52,201 bases of DNA from Zygnema cylindricum (Eukaryota; Streptophyta; Zygnematophyceae; Zygnematales; Zygnemataceae), in assembly GCA_037447655.1 (NCBI GenBank), contig JBBHKE010000012.1:1-52201 (forward strand), written 5' to 3'. A model generated the notes under the pieces. That model was not told the DNA's origin and did not search any database. It worked only from the letters and a program-made list of their open reading frames with translations. Every line of letters begins with the position of its first letter. The first letter of the stretch is position 1. The position numbers and the translations under genes were made by a program. Positions 30,751 to 40,465 of this stretch are shown here, piece after piece.

Positions 30751-32010
30751 TTAGCACGGAAGTCTGACAACGATTGCAAATATAATTAGCTCTCGTGGCA
30801 GATTGTGACAACGATTGCGAATAAAATTAGCTCTCGTGGTAGATTTTGCCCAGAATGTGGTTGGCAGAATTGCATAGTGTAACATGGAATGGGCAATGTT
30901 AAGGATGGCATGATTGTACCGTTCGGAGACGCCATTTTGTTGAGGAGTGTTAGCGGTTGTTGATTGGCGAGTAATTCCGTGAGTTGTGAGAAAAAGGGAG
31001 AACTCGTTGGAGAAGTACTTCCCCCTATTGTCCGTACGAATGATTTTAATGCGACTGGACAAATGGTTTTTCACGAGTGCTTTTTAGTTCTTGAATTTCT
31101 AGAAGGTGTCAAATTTTCATTGGAGAGGATAAAGATGTCAGAATCGAGTGGCGTCATCATGAAGGTGACGAAGTATAGACCACCGGTGGGAGTGGGAGTG
31201 GACACCCGGACTAGGAGTGGACATAGGTCCACAGAGATTGGAATGTGTCAATTGAAGTGGATGAGAAGATTTGGAATCACTGGAGGGGAATGAGGGTCTC
31301 GTGAGTTTACCCTCAATCCAACCGGAACGAAAGATTAATTGTTTGTCTTTGAACGGCTCAAAGCCAGGGACAAGGCCTTTGGTTAGTTGGTACAGGCCGG
31401 ACTGGGAAAAGTGGCCATAACGTAGATGCCACTTTGATAGTGGATGTGGTGAGAGAGGTGGCAACGTTGGCCGATCCAATGGTGGAGAAGGGACACAGAA
31501 TGTAGATGGATCCGGTTTTGATTCCCATTCCAACTGCGCGGTCATTGGTGGAGAAAAGCTTGACGTCGGTTTGGGAAAAGACTGCTGTAGCAACTTGATT
31601 AAGGGCGTCACCGACGGAAAATAAAGTATTCTTAGGGGCAGGGACGAGGAGGACATGAGATAGTGTAATAGAGAATCTTTTGGGAGGATCGTTGGCGGTG
31701 TAGAATTGTCCAAAATGAGTGGCGGTGAGGGCGACATTGTTTCTAACAAGAATCATCGTTGGTGGACAATTAGGGGCGATGGTGGTAAACCAATCGAATC
31801 GAGAAGAGAGATGATGGGAGGCGCCTGAATTGACGATCCAAGAATCGAATGATTCGGTAGAATCGAGGAGGGACGTTGTATTCAAGGCGTAGCCAAATTC
31901 GGATGGTGACGATACATACGGATTGGGTTTGTTGGAAGTAGGTATCGCCAGATTTGAAGTGGGAGGAAGTGGAATATCGGCGTATTGAGGGTACGGATTG
32001 GGTATCAATG
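30751..32010 (-). pseudogene. Protease and integrase of A2
   Basis: Protease SWIVNSGASHHLSSRFDWF has the catalytic Asp replaced by Asn. Integrase segments include KWHLRYGHFSQSGLYQLTKGL, HSNLCGPM, then IRTDNRGKYFSNEF and [17 protein letters not shown]. Several frames. Confidence 0.82.
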
Positions 32011-32239
32011 GAAAGCGATCGGCCAGATTTTGGTGACCAAATTCAATGGGTTGGACAAATGGATTGGTCGGCGCAAAAGTGTTGTTGGCGGTTGGTAAAA
32101 AAAAATCGGCAATTGATGCTTTGACAAAATAGAGATTTTGCCCAGTATTGTGTCCATGTCCATCGGACGTCCATAATTTCTTTGACGGTCGTGTTTTCGT
32201 TTGAGGATCGGACAGACGTCAATGACGTGGTTTGGTGCA

Positions 32240-32888
32240 CTGTATTAACAATGGGAGGAATTTTTGGAACTGCGAATGGGTGGAGGAAACATGGTGAGAG
32301 CTAACACTAAAGATTGGGGATAGGGGATTGGGGAAAGATTTTGTTTGGTCTTCTCGTGGACCAAACTGGCAGTTAGGGATGGGATGGTGACAACTGTAGC
32401 GGAGTTGTCGGTAGTAGAGATAAATGGCAATAGGACATTTGAAGGTCGCCTAAGATTGGCTTCATCAAAGACAACACTGATAATTTTGAGGTTTCCAGCA
32501 ACGGATTTGATTGAGTGGATGTACCCTTGAATAGAGTCGGTAGGATTTTTTTGAGAAGTGTTGAGTTGGCGTTGAAGGAGTAGTTGTTAGACCACGACTT
32601 GTTTTGGTACACATTAGACAGACGAGTCCAAGCATAGTGAGTTGATGTTACGTCACAGATGAGATTGATCGTCGAAGTTTCAAGCGCGAGTATCGAGTGC
32701 ACCTCCTTATTGCGAATAAGCCGATCGGATTTGGCGGTGACATCGGAAGGATCCGCTTCGTTGTCGTTGATTACGGACCAAAGTTTCTCACGCTACAAAA
32801 GGTGCTCTATCTGATAATTCCATCCATAGAAATCCGTGCCGTTAAACTTTGTAAAGGTATTAGATCTAACAGGGTAAGGCCCATAACC
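32240..32888 (-). pseudogene. gag of A2, with primer site at 32878-32888
   Basis: Starts at the primer site GGCCCATAACC (plus) next to the LTR. Frames carry LALETSTINLICD and THYAWTRLSNVYQNKSW, parallel to A1 SAHNAWTLLSSALQNKSW. Broken by frameshifts. Confidence 0.75.
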
Positions 32889-33313
32889 AATTGAGTTGGA
32901 AGTCATGGCAACAGACAAAAATGTAGTAAAGGACAAGTAAAAAAAGGGCAAAATAGATGATTGCCAAATAGCTTAAAAAGGTAAGTATTACAATGAGGGA
33001 GAGAAGACTAAAGTAGTAAGCGAGAATGTCACGCAGTGATATCTGAGAAATCTGATCTTACATGATCACGAAGGGTCATTTGACTCTTTCTAATATATAA
33101 GACGAAACGGCGAAGTGTCCTTTTGTAGGGAAAGAAAGAATCAAATCTAAAAGGAGAATAAATGATACGAAACTGAAATATAGAAGCTAAAACTCAATCT
33201 AAGAAAAGTGATAAAGAGAGGGATAAAGGGAAAAAAAATTCTAACATAAGTTATATAGGACTAAGGCTAAGTTTGGAGAAAAGGAGAATAAGAAAGAATT
33301 AAGAATTCCAACA
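32889..33313 (-). repeat. 5' LTR of A2
   Basis: 425 bp, minus strand, starts TGTTGGAATTC at 33313. Confidence 0.85.
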
Positions 33314-33319
33314 AATTTC

Positions 33320-33536
33320 ACCTCCCCCTCCCCCTCAACATCTCCATCTCCCTCTCCCTCTCCTTCTCCTCTCCCTGTCCATTTTTCTCTGCCCCTCCCC
33401 ATCCCACTCCCCCTCCCTCTCCCTCTCCCTCTCCCTCCCCCTCTCTCTCTCCCTCTCCCCCGCCCTCTCCCTCTCCTTCTCCTCCTTTCCCTGTCCCTCC
33501 CTCTCCCTCTCCTTCTTCCTCTCCCTCTCCCTCACC
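33320..33536 (+). repeat. CCCTCT tract abutting an assembly gap
   Basis: Simple CCCTCT/CTCCCT repeats run to the 10 N gap at 33537-33546. The true gap length is unknown; 10 N is likely a placeholder. Confidence 0.95.
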
Positions 33537-33546
33537 NNNNNNNNNN

Positions 33547-34028
33547 TATTTTTTTTCTTTTTTTTTTTAGCTTTTCTTTTTTTGTTTTTCTTTTTTCCGT
33601 TTCATTTTTTGATTTTTTTTTTTTTGTTTTCGGTTGTTATTGGTGTGGAAAGTTCTCAGCCGGCCCAGTTTGGTTCTTTTTGGTTCGTTTTTTTTTGGTT
33701 TTTCTAATCAAAGCCGCACTAAAAAAAATTTCGAACTGGAAGAGTTTAAACCGTTAAGCGTTAATAATCTTTAAGAATCTATAAAATATGCGAAAGAATA
33801 CTAGGAAACCTTAGAAGTTAAGGTACTTACCTTAAATTAAGTTGTTAGTGTGGATCGATTTTGAGGTTTTTTTTTTTTTTTTTTTGTTGCAGATTTTTTT
33901 TGAATCCTTAATTAGTGTGGGTCCACTTTGACTTGAATTGACGAGGGGGGTTTCTTTTTGGTCCAGTTTTTTTCTTCTTTTTTTTTTTTTTTTCACGGAA
34001 TTGAAAATGGAACTTGCTGTTATTGCAG
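33547..34028 (+). other. T-rich sequence before the first visible ABCC exon
   Basis: Poly-T runs and no coding exon. Probably intron of the ABC transporter gene, since exon 34029 starts in mid-protein. Confidence 0.55.
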
Positions 34029-34140
34029 GTTTTCATCTGATTTGTACGCCATCGACGATTCTCTCCCTTTCATTTCCAATATTTTATTCGCCCATTTTTT
34101 TAACCTTTCGGGAATTTTGATTGTCCTTTTATGCACACAG
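34029..34140 (+). CDS. ABCC (MRP-type) transporter, exon n (second transmembrane domain)
   Basis: Acceptor TTGCAG at 34028; donor CAG|GTTAGA at 34141. One base completes the previous codon, then 37 codons: FSSDLYAIDDSLPFISNI and onward to LCTQ. R-F-S-x-D-x-x-x-I-D-D-x-L-P is a conserved stretch of the second membrane domain of ABCC proteins, followed by a hydrophobic helix. The coding sequence in front (first membrane domain, first nucleotide-binding domain, start of the second membrane domain) is not present between here and the N gap. Confidence 0.87.
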
Positions 34141-34415
34141 GTTAGAATAACAACCGTTCTCTTCCCCTCTTTTTTAATTCCTTCTTTTTTTTAAGGTTTG
34201 TTTTTTTTTTTTTTCCGGGTTTTCTTTATGCCGTGTTTCTTTTTTCTTTCTTTTGCGACTAGTTTTTTTCTTCTTTCGATACCAGAGTTCACTTTTAAGT
34301 CTCCTTTTTTTTTGTTGATAATCATTGGAAAAAGACACTGATTTTGTCTTTTCCTCTATTTTGTCCTCTGTCTTTTTTTCTTGTCTGTTTCTCTTTTCCT
34401 GTATGGTTTTTGCAG

Positions 34416-34469
34416 TGGACTTTTGTCCTTTTCCTCCTCCCTCTCGGATACCTTTATGCCATTATCCAG
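34416..34469 (+). CDS. ABCC (MRP-type) transporter, exon n+1
   Basis: 18 codons, WTFVLFLLPLGYLYAIIQ, between acceptor TTTGCAG and donor CAG|GTAAGA, phase 0 at both ends. It is a membrane helix continuing directly into KYYRATSREL of the next exon, as in MRP proteins (P-L-x-x-x-Y-x-x-I-Q-x-Y-Y-x-x-T-S-R-E-L). Confidence 0.87.
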
Positions 34470-34506
34470 GTAAGAAATAAAAACGGACCCCAGTTATCCC
34501 AAAATC

Positions 34507-35109
34507 TAGTATTGTATATCGACCACGTTTGGCCGATAATCGATATGTACTTTTTTTATAGGTGTCGATAATCGATATATCGTCCCAGTATATCATATTT
34601 TTTGATAATTACGATATCATCAATAACCCTACAATTATTTCCGTACTATTTAATTGATTTTTTTCTATGTCACCAAGGCTGAAAAACGTTTCTCAGTACG
34701 GTACAGTACATAGTACCATACCGTACCGTAATAAATTTGTACCGATCGTGGGACTTTGGGTGACGCTGATTTAAGTGATCCAGTTTTTTGGAATTTGTCG
34801 AACTCGATGGGTTTTTTAAAGAAAATGAACTCGTGGTCCAATGATATGACCATATCATTGATGATAACCAATGGTGATCATCATTAAATGATGATCATGA
34901 TTAATGGTGATTAATCATTACATAGTGATGATGATCAATGAAACCCTAAATACCCATTACTAACCAGTTATCGAGTGATTATCGGCAGTTATTGAACTAT
35001 CGACATTTATCGGCAAACTCGATAAAAATATAATTTTCAAAGGTCGCGGTATCGGTAAATACGGGTATCGCAATATATCTACCGTGAATTAGTTCGATAT
35101 ACAACCCTA
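34507..35109. mobile_element. Probable non-autonomous hAT element in an ABCC intron
   Basis: Ends TAGTATTGTATATCGA and TCGATATACAACCCTA are inverted repeats (12-14 of 16 match). The flanks CCAAAATC (34499-34506) and CCAAAGCC (35110-35117) agree at 6 of 8 positions, so the 8 bp target duplication has decayed. The interior has the same TATCGATATATCG-type repeats as the 16887-17714 element and a GGTACAGTACAT...TACCGTACCGTA palindrome at 34699-34730. 603 bp, no ORF. Confidence 0.65.
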
Positions 35110-35472
35110 CCAAAGCCTTGTCTGTCAATTTTTCACCCATGTTTTTTTCCCTTCTATTTTTTTTGTTTTTTCTTTTTGCTCCATGCTAATCATCAATCGA
35201 GTCAGGGTTAACTTATTCCCCCATCCCTTTTTTTTTTCTATTTGTTCATGTTTCTATGTTTTTCATTCGTTATGTATATCCAATCCGTTTTCCCTTTATA
35301 TCTTCCCTTCCCTTCCCTTCCCTCCCCTTCTCTCTCCTCCCCTTCCCTTCGCTCCCTTCACATGTTCCAATTTTGCCTTTTCTAACTCTCTTTCTTTTTC
35401 CATTCTGTTTTTTGTTGCATGCTCACCAAAATAAAAAAAAAAAAAAAAAAAACGAAAAAAAAAACCAAGCAG

Positions 35473-36729
35473 AAGTACTACCGAGCTACCTCCCGAGAGC
35501 TTCGGAGACTCGACGTCACGTCACGTTCCCCCATCTACGCCACTTTTACGGAAACATTGAACGGAACGGCGACGATTCGAGGGTTTTCCAGTCAATCTCG
35601 ATTCGCTTCTTTAAACGAACGCCACGTGGCGAAAAATCAAAAAGCTGCTTATGCTGAGCTGGCGGTTTCTCTTTGGCTCTCCATTCGCCTCCAATTAATG
35701 GCGGCCTGTATTGTGTTTTTTATCAGTTTTATGTCCGTTTTAGGTCACAGTTCCATTTCCGTTTTGTTTCCCAGGAGTTCCGTTACGGCCGGAGTGGTCG
35801 GTCTATCTCTCTCTTATGCTCTCCCGGTCGTCTCCTTATTGAACGATTTGCTTACAACTTTTACGGAAACGGAAAAAGAAATGGTTTCTGTCGAAAGAGT
35901 CGATCAGTATTTGAACATCGACCAAGAAGAAGACGAAAAAGATCGTCTAGAAAGTCCTCCGATTACATGGCCTACCAACGGATCAATCACATTTCGCCAT
36001 GTGTCACTTCGATATGCGCCCCATTTGGCTCCCGCGTTAAATAATGTTTCTTTTTTTATTAACGGAGGTTCACATGTAGGTATTGCTGGTCGTACCGGAG
36101 CCGGAAAATCGTCGATTCTTGTCGCCCTTTTTCGACTCCGTCCTCTTAACGGAGGTTCCATGTTTATCGATAACTGTAACATTTCGAACATAGAACGGCA
36201 CCGTTTAAGAAGCAGTATGAGCATTATTCCCCAAAACCCGTTTCTTTTCGGAGGAACTTTACGCGAAAATTTGGATCCTTCAGGGAACCTTCCAGACGTG
36301 GATCTTTGGGAAGCTCTTAGGATGTGCCACGTGGCACATGTGGCTCGAAAATTGGGAGGTTTGGAAACCCTAATTAATGAATCGGGTTCGAGTCTCTCTC
36401 TAGGAGAGAGACAACTTATTTGTTTGGCGAGAGTTTTGTTAAGGAAGACCAGAATTCTTTGTCTCGACGAATGTACCGCAAATGTCGATCCCGGGACGTC
36501 CGAGAAACTTCAATCGATTATAGGGAGGTTTTGCAAAGGTGTGACAATTGTCACAATTGCTCATAGAATTAATACATTGCTAAATATGTCGCGAGTTTTG
36601 GTATTGTCGGGAGGAGAAGTGGTGGAGGATGGGAGACCGAGGGATCTTTTGGAGGATCCCGGTTCAAAATTTTGTTCTCTTGCGAGGGCATCGAAATATT
36701 TTGGAGACGGAGAAAGGATTGAAAAGTAG
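35473..36729 (+). CDS. ABCC (MRP-type) transporter, last exon with nucleotide-binding domain 2
   Basis: Starts after AAGCAG with KYYRATSRELRRL, then SPIYATFTETLNGTATIRGF, the coupling helix of the second membrane domain. Two hydrophobic segments follow. The ABC domain has Walker A GRTGAGKSS (about residue 206 of the exon), Q-loop IPQNPFLFGGTLRENLDP, signature LSLGERQL (usual LSxGQRQL; Glu for Gln), Walker B ILCLDECTANVD with the catalytic Glu, and switch His in TIAHRINT. The protein ends 20 residues after LARASKYF; TAG at 36727. An ATP-driven exporter of organic anions or conjugates in a vacuolar or plasma membrane is the usual family role. It is most similar by memory to the ABCC10/MRP7 and plant ABCC13 group, but I could not test this. 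The 5' half is missing. Confidence 0.9.
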   Translation, partial: KYYRATSRELRRLDVTSRSPIYATFTETLNGTATIRGFSSQSRFASLNERHVAKNQKAAYAELAVSLWLSIRLQLMAACIVFFISFMSVLGHSSISVLFPRSSVTAGVVGLSLSYALPVVSLLNDLLTTFTETEKEMVSVERVDQYLNIDQEEDEKDRLESPPITWPTNGSITFRHVSLRYAPHLAPALNNVSFFINGGSHVGIAGRTGAGKSSILVALFRLRPLNGGSMFIDNCNISNIERHRLRSSMSIIPQNPFLFGGTLRENLDPSGNLPDVDLWEALRMCHVAHVARKLGGLETLINESGSSLSLGERQLICLARVLLRKTRILCLDECTANVDPGTSEKLQSIIGRFCKGVTIVTIAHRINTLLNMSRVLVLSGGEVVEDGRPRDLLEDPGSKFCSLARASKYFGDGERIEK

Positions 36730-36814
36730 GTGATGATTTTAAAACTTTTTTGCATTTTTTCTAATAATATTAAAACTTTTTTGTTCATCGTTTCTGATCA
36801 TATGCCTTAAAGAC

Positions 36815-37210
36815 TTTTAATTGTTTTTTTTTTTGTTATTTGGTTTTTTTTTTTTCCATGTTTTTTTGTTTTGGTGCAATTTGTTTTTTTGTTGTATTTT
36901 GTGTATTTTTTTTTTTTCTTTTTTTAAAAATTCTCATTTTGTTCTTGTGTAAAAAAACGATTTTTCTTGAGGGATTTTACCTCTCTTCAGTTTATTCCAA
37001 AAAAAAATCAAACATGTGAATGTGAATAATAAAAAATTATTTCCACCCCAACTTTTTTTTAAGATGCTTTGTATCCTCAAAAGGAAATTATATCGTTTCT
37101 TTACTCAATGTTTTACGAGTATTTTTAACAAAAGAGAGTTTTACGAGTCTTTCTTTTTCGAGTGTTTCTTTCTTATTGCATTGGTTTTTAAAATAGGCAC
37201 TTCATTTACA
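36815..37210 (+). repeat. Direct repeat T, copy 1 (solo 3' tail of an RT element)
   Basis: From TTTTAATTGTTTTTTTT to GGCACTTCATTTACAA. Nearly identical to 38619-38992, including AAATCAAACATGTGAATGTG and TTTCCACCCCAACTTT. In the second copy this sequence follows the end of an RT-element ORF, so it is that element's 3' UTR. Copy 1 is a solo 3' tail, 86 bp after the ABCC stop codon. Confidence 0.85.
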
Positions 37211-37212
37211 AT

Positions 37213-37380
37213 GCGACAACACTTGCTCCCCGTAAACATGTACCTCCGGATCCTGTCTTTTCCTCCATCACTTCGCGACAACACTTGCTCCCCGTAAACA
37301 TGTACCTCCGGATCCTGTCTTTCCCTCCATCACTTCGCGACAACAGTTGCTCCTATAAACATGTACCTCCGGATCCGGCC
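37213..37380 (+). repeat. 62 bp tandem repeat, 2.7 copies
   Basis: GCGACAACACTTGCTCC begins units at 37213, 37275 and 37337. The first two are nearly identical and the third diverges and ends at GGATCCGG. Confidence 0.88.
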
Positions 37381-38623
37381 TGCGGCCACTGCCAATCGCA
37401 CGCACACGGGCAAAATCTTAGTTTGTTGGGCTGTGGAGCTTTCGATCGCGAGTCTGGGCCTGCGGCACTCATTTAAGCCTCTCTTCTTGTCTCGGCTGGC
37501 TGTTTGGGTTTACTCTCGACAGCGCATGTTGCTCCAACCGCCTATTTGGGAAGTTGGTGCCTTGTTGCTTCCACTATTGTCTCTCGTTTTCTGGTTGGGG
37601 ACACTCCTATTCTTGCGACCGCGGTTCCCCGTGTTCTAGATGGTGAGCTCGCCTTCCAACGGTCCCTTTTGGATGCATCACGTTCTCTTAATCCGGCTGC
37701 TATCGAGGACATGCCGATTTTTTCTACTTTTGTTACGGCATCAGTTGCGCGTGTTCAGGAATCCATTTCTGATCGGGTTGTCGCCACTATTAAATCCGAG
37801 CTTCTCGAGGCGCTTCCTTCCGATTCTTCACGTTCACGCTTCCTGTCTTGTGGTGGACTTGGCTCTGGAGCTTGGCTATTGGTTGTCCCTATCTTATCTA
37901 CTCTTCGTTTCATCCCGTCTCTGTTTACGACGGCCCTTAGGTTCCAGCTTGGCCTCCCTCACCCACCTTTGCTTGGCTCACTGGTTTGCTCCTGTGGCCA
38001 CGTTCTTGAGCCCGACAAGGTCCATTTGCTTCGTTGCTCCCACGGGGGCAAGTTAATTCGGGCGCACGACACGATTCGAGACACCATTGCTACTATCGCT
38101 TCTGAGGGGGGATTTTCTGTTCGTCGGGAGGTCTCTCACATTATTCCTTCTCGTCGGATTGACCTTTTATTACTTGATGTGCGCGTCGTACATTTGGTGA
38201 TATTGTTTTTTGGCGAACCCTACCTCAACTACATTCGTCACCCAAGCGGCTCGGCATGTGGGAGTGGCCGCCCGTGACGCGGCTAAAAGGAAGGAGCGTG
38301 ATTATATGCCTGTCGCGACGCTATGGATGGCTTCATTCCGATGGCGGTCGAGATATTTAGTTGTGTGGGTGTGGCTTGCGACGATTTTTTATGTACTTGT
38401 GGTCGGCGCTCGTTCGAGAGGCGGGGACCTAAGAGCCCTTCTATTTCAGTCCTTAATTCCTTTTTTCGTCAACGTTTTTCCGTGGCTCTACAACGAGTGC
38501 TGGCTTCTATATTACTTCGATCGTCTATTGCCGTTATGGATCGACGGCGTTCCGGAACTTCCTCCTGGTGCTCCTCCGGGATTCGGGCCTGCGGGATTCG
38601 GGGACTTACCTGGTTGCTTTTAA
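37381..38623 (+). pseudogene. C-terminal part of a non-LTR-type reverse transcriptase polyprotein
   Basis: Contains LGLLSTAHVAPTAYLGSW, then LPHPPLLGSLVCSCG, then DKVHLLRCSHGGKLIRAHDTI, then PSRRIDLLLLDVRV. After frameshifts it reads AARDAAKRKERDYMP and FFRQRFSVALQRVLASIL. This order (G-L-G-L-x-S ... A-Y-L-x-S-(W/L); C-x-C-G ... H-x-L-x-C ... H-D-x-(I/T)-R-D; R-x-D; SVALQR) is the common C-terminal tail of reverse-transcriptase proteins in many plant, moss and oomycete genomes, with a CCHC-like zinc motif and an R-x-D motif suggestive of a restriction-like endonuclease. No RT catalytic core is present: the copy is 5'-truncated. At least two frameshifts. Confidence 0.75.
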
Positions 38624-38992
38624 TTGTTTTTTTTTTTTTCTTTTGGTTTTTTTTTTTTCCTTTTTTTTTTTGCTTGAGTGCAAATGTGTACTATGTTGTT
38701 TTTGGGAATTCTCATTTTGTTCTTGTGTAAAAAAACGGTTTTCCTTGAGGGATTTGACCTCTCTTCGGTTTATTCCAAAAGAAAAATCAAACATGTGAAT
38801 GTGGACAATAAAAATTTATTTCCACCCCAACTTTTTTTTAAGATGCTTTGTATCCTCAAAACGGAAATTATATCGTTTCTTTACTCAATGTTTTACCAGT
38901 ATTATTTACAAAAGAGAGTTTTACGAGTCTTTCTTTTCCGAGTATTTCTTTCTTATTACATTGGTTTTTAAAATAGGCACTTCATTTACAAC
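38619..38992 (+). repeat. Direct repeat T, copy 2 (3' UTR of the truncated RT element)
   Basis: Follows the RT tail directly and ends CACTTCATTTACAA. Pair of 36815-37210. Confidence 0.85.
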
Positions 38993-39052
38993 CTTCTATT
39001 AGAGTATCTACTTAAAAGTCGATTAATTTGTAACTTTGAAAAAAAATTGAAC

Positions 39053-39264
39053 TACACAGTGAGTCATTATTAGTATTAAAGAAATAAGTTGTACAAAGAC
39101 TGTTTAGGTGTTAAGGGTTCGATTTCCTGTCCAAGCGACGTTGAACCGCGAAAAGAATTGGCAATTAAGAAAACAATATTAGTTTTAGTAACGCTATTTT
39201 GTGTTTGGAGGGCAGAAAAAAAAAATGGAATTAGTGTTATTAGGTAATAACGACTCACGGTGTA
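39053..39264. mobile_element. Fold-back MITE, copy a
   Basis: 212 bp. Left end TACACAGTGAGTCATTATTAG, right end (reverse complement) TACACCGTGAGTCGTTATTA. Each end starts with TA, consistent with a TA target. An interior segment TAACGCTATTTTGTGTTTGG also occurs in the hairpin at 40364-40465. Confidence 0.75.
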
Positions 39265-39866
39265 ACATATCACAAATCACAGTTAATTAAATAAATCGGT
39301 AGAAAAGTTTGTGATGGTCTTTTGTTTAAATGGCAAAAATATTTTACCATTCCACACTGTTTACATGCTCTCCATATGGTCTCAATGTTTATTGATTGCA
39401 TTAAACATGCCGCTTTAGTACATTACAGCCATGTTGCGTGTTTACGTAAATCCGGAATTCAAACTTTTTAACATTCGGTATTTTTAGTCGCAAAACAAAG
39501 TAACAATGTATTTAAGTCATTTTTTATTTTATTTTATTTAAGTCATTAAGAAATTTCAGAACCCAAATTAAAGAGCACAATGGTTTTCATAACATATTGG
39601 TATTATTCAAATACAAAAAGAGCTATGAAGAAATGCTACTAACTTACTATCTCTCAAACTAAAAAACGGTAAAGAGTAAAACATCCCGTTTAAAATACTT
39701 AGTATTTAAGTAAGCATATCTTGTTGAAAAGGTCTGTTAGCCTGAAACCTCAATCCGCCATGGGAAATCGATTAAAATATTGGCAATTAAGAAAAAAGGA
39801 GAGTCTCTCTGCCACTTGCCGGGTCCCTAAACTCATAAAACGGAAAGCTGGACTTGTACGGTACAG

Positions 39867-40088
39867 TACACCGTGAATCGCTATTAGTGTTAATGTTTTT
39901 TTTGCCACTTTAAAACTTATTTTCTCCGTACACACAAGTCGGATTGTGGATCTAACGGTTGCGATTGAAATGTAAGATTCTTAGCTTCCGATTGACGATA
40001 TTAAACTGAAAATTGGACATGTGTGCACGGAGAAAAGATGTTTTAAGTGGCGAGAAAAATATCAACACTATTAGCGATACACGGTGTA
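39867..40088. mobile_element. Fold-back MITE, copy b
   Basis: 222 bp, long inverted repeats: TACACCGTGAATCGCTATTAG...GCCACTTTAAAAC...TTTTCTCCGTACACA on the left and the reverse complement of TGTGCACGGAGAAAAGA...AGTGGCGAG...CGATACACGGTGTA on the right. About 70 bp of each arm can pair, so the whole element folds into a hairpin. 1.5 kb upstream of the plus-strand ferroportin gene. Confidence 0.88.
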
Positions 40089-40363
40089 CCATAACATGGA
40101 AGCGCAACAAGCCGTCCGATTGGAATTTTCATGTGCATCGAACGGTCCATATATTCGCTCGAATTGGTTTTTGACGCCGCTCTCTAAAGTTTGGCCGCAA
40201 GCCGCAAAATAGGAAAAGACGGCGGCACTGTCGTACGTTCCACCGTTTGTCGCTATTGGCGACTTAGGGTTAAGACGTATATATAGCGTGGGTTTATTTT
40301 CATGTTATTACTTCTAGTTTAGGTTCGAGCGACGTGGACTATTTTCATCCTTTTGAAAAATCG

Positions 40364-40465
40364 GCGTTAAGAAAATAATAACTAGGGGTTTACGACGCTA
40401 TTTCTGTTCAGGGGCCAGAATAAACAGACACTAAAATAGCGTTACTAATTTATTATTATTAACGC
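40364..40465. repeat. ~100 bp imperfect palindrome
   Basis: GCGTTAAGAAAATAATAA...ACGACGCTATTT pairs with AAAATAGCGTTA...TTATTATTATTAACGC. The centre has CTGTT...AACAG. Its left arm resembles the interior of MITE copy a. Located 1.2 kb upstream of the ferroportin gene. Confidence 0.75.

Larger units (their letters stand above)
22990..33313 (-). mobile_element. Copia-type LTR retrotransposon A2 (minus strand), split by element B
   Basis: 5' LTR at 32889-33313, gag at about 32240-32880, protease/integrase at 30750-32010, RT at 29230-30240, then element B (23961-29221), then RNase H at 23365-23955 and the 3' LTR at about 22990-23362. Same family as A1 (TGTTGGAATTC LTR start, same primer site). 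It lacks the Harbinger fragment and the hAT element of A1. Many stops and frameshifts, so it is dead. It lies in the SUVR intron after exon D. Confidence 0.88.

Noticed and set aside
36950-38992. Reading the ~380 bp direct repeats as LTRs of an LTR retrotransposon
   Set aside because: They do not begin TG or end CA, no primer site follows the first, and the ORF between belongs to a non-LTR-type RT tail.
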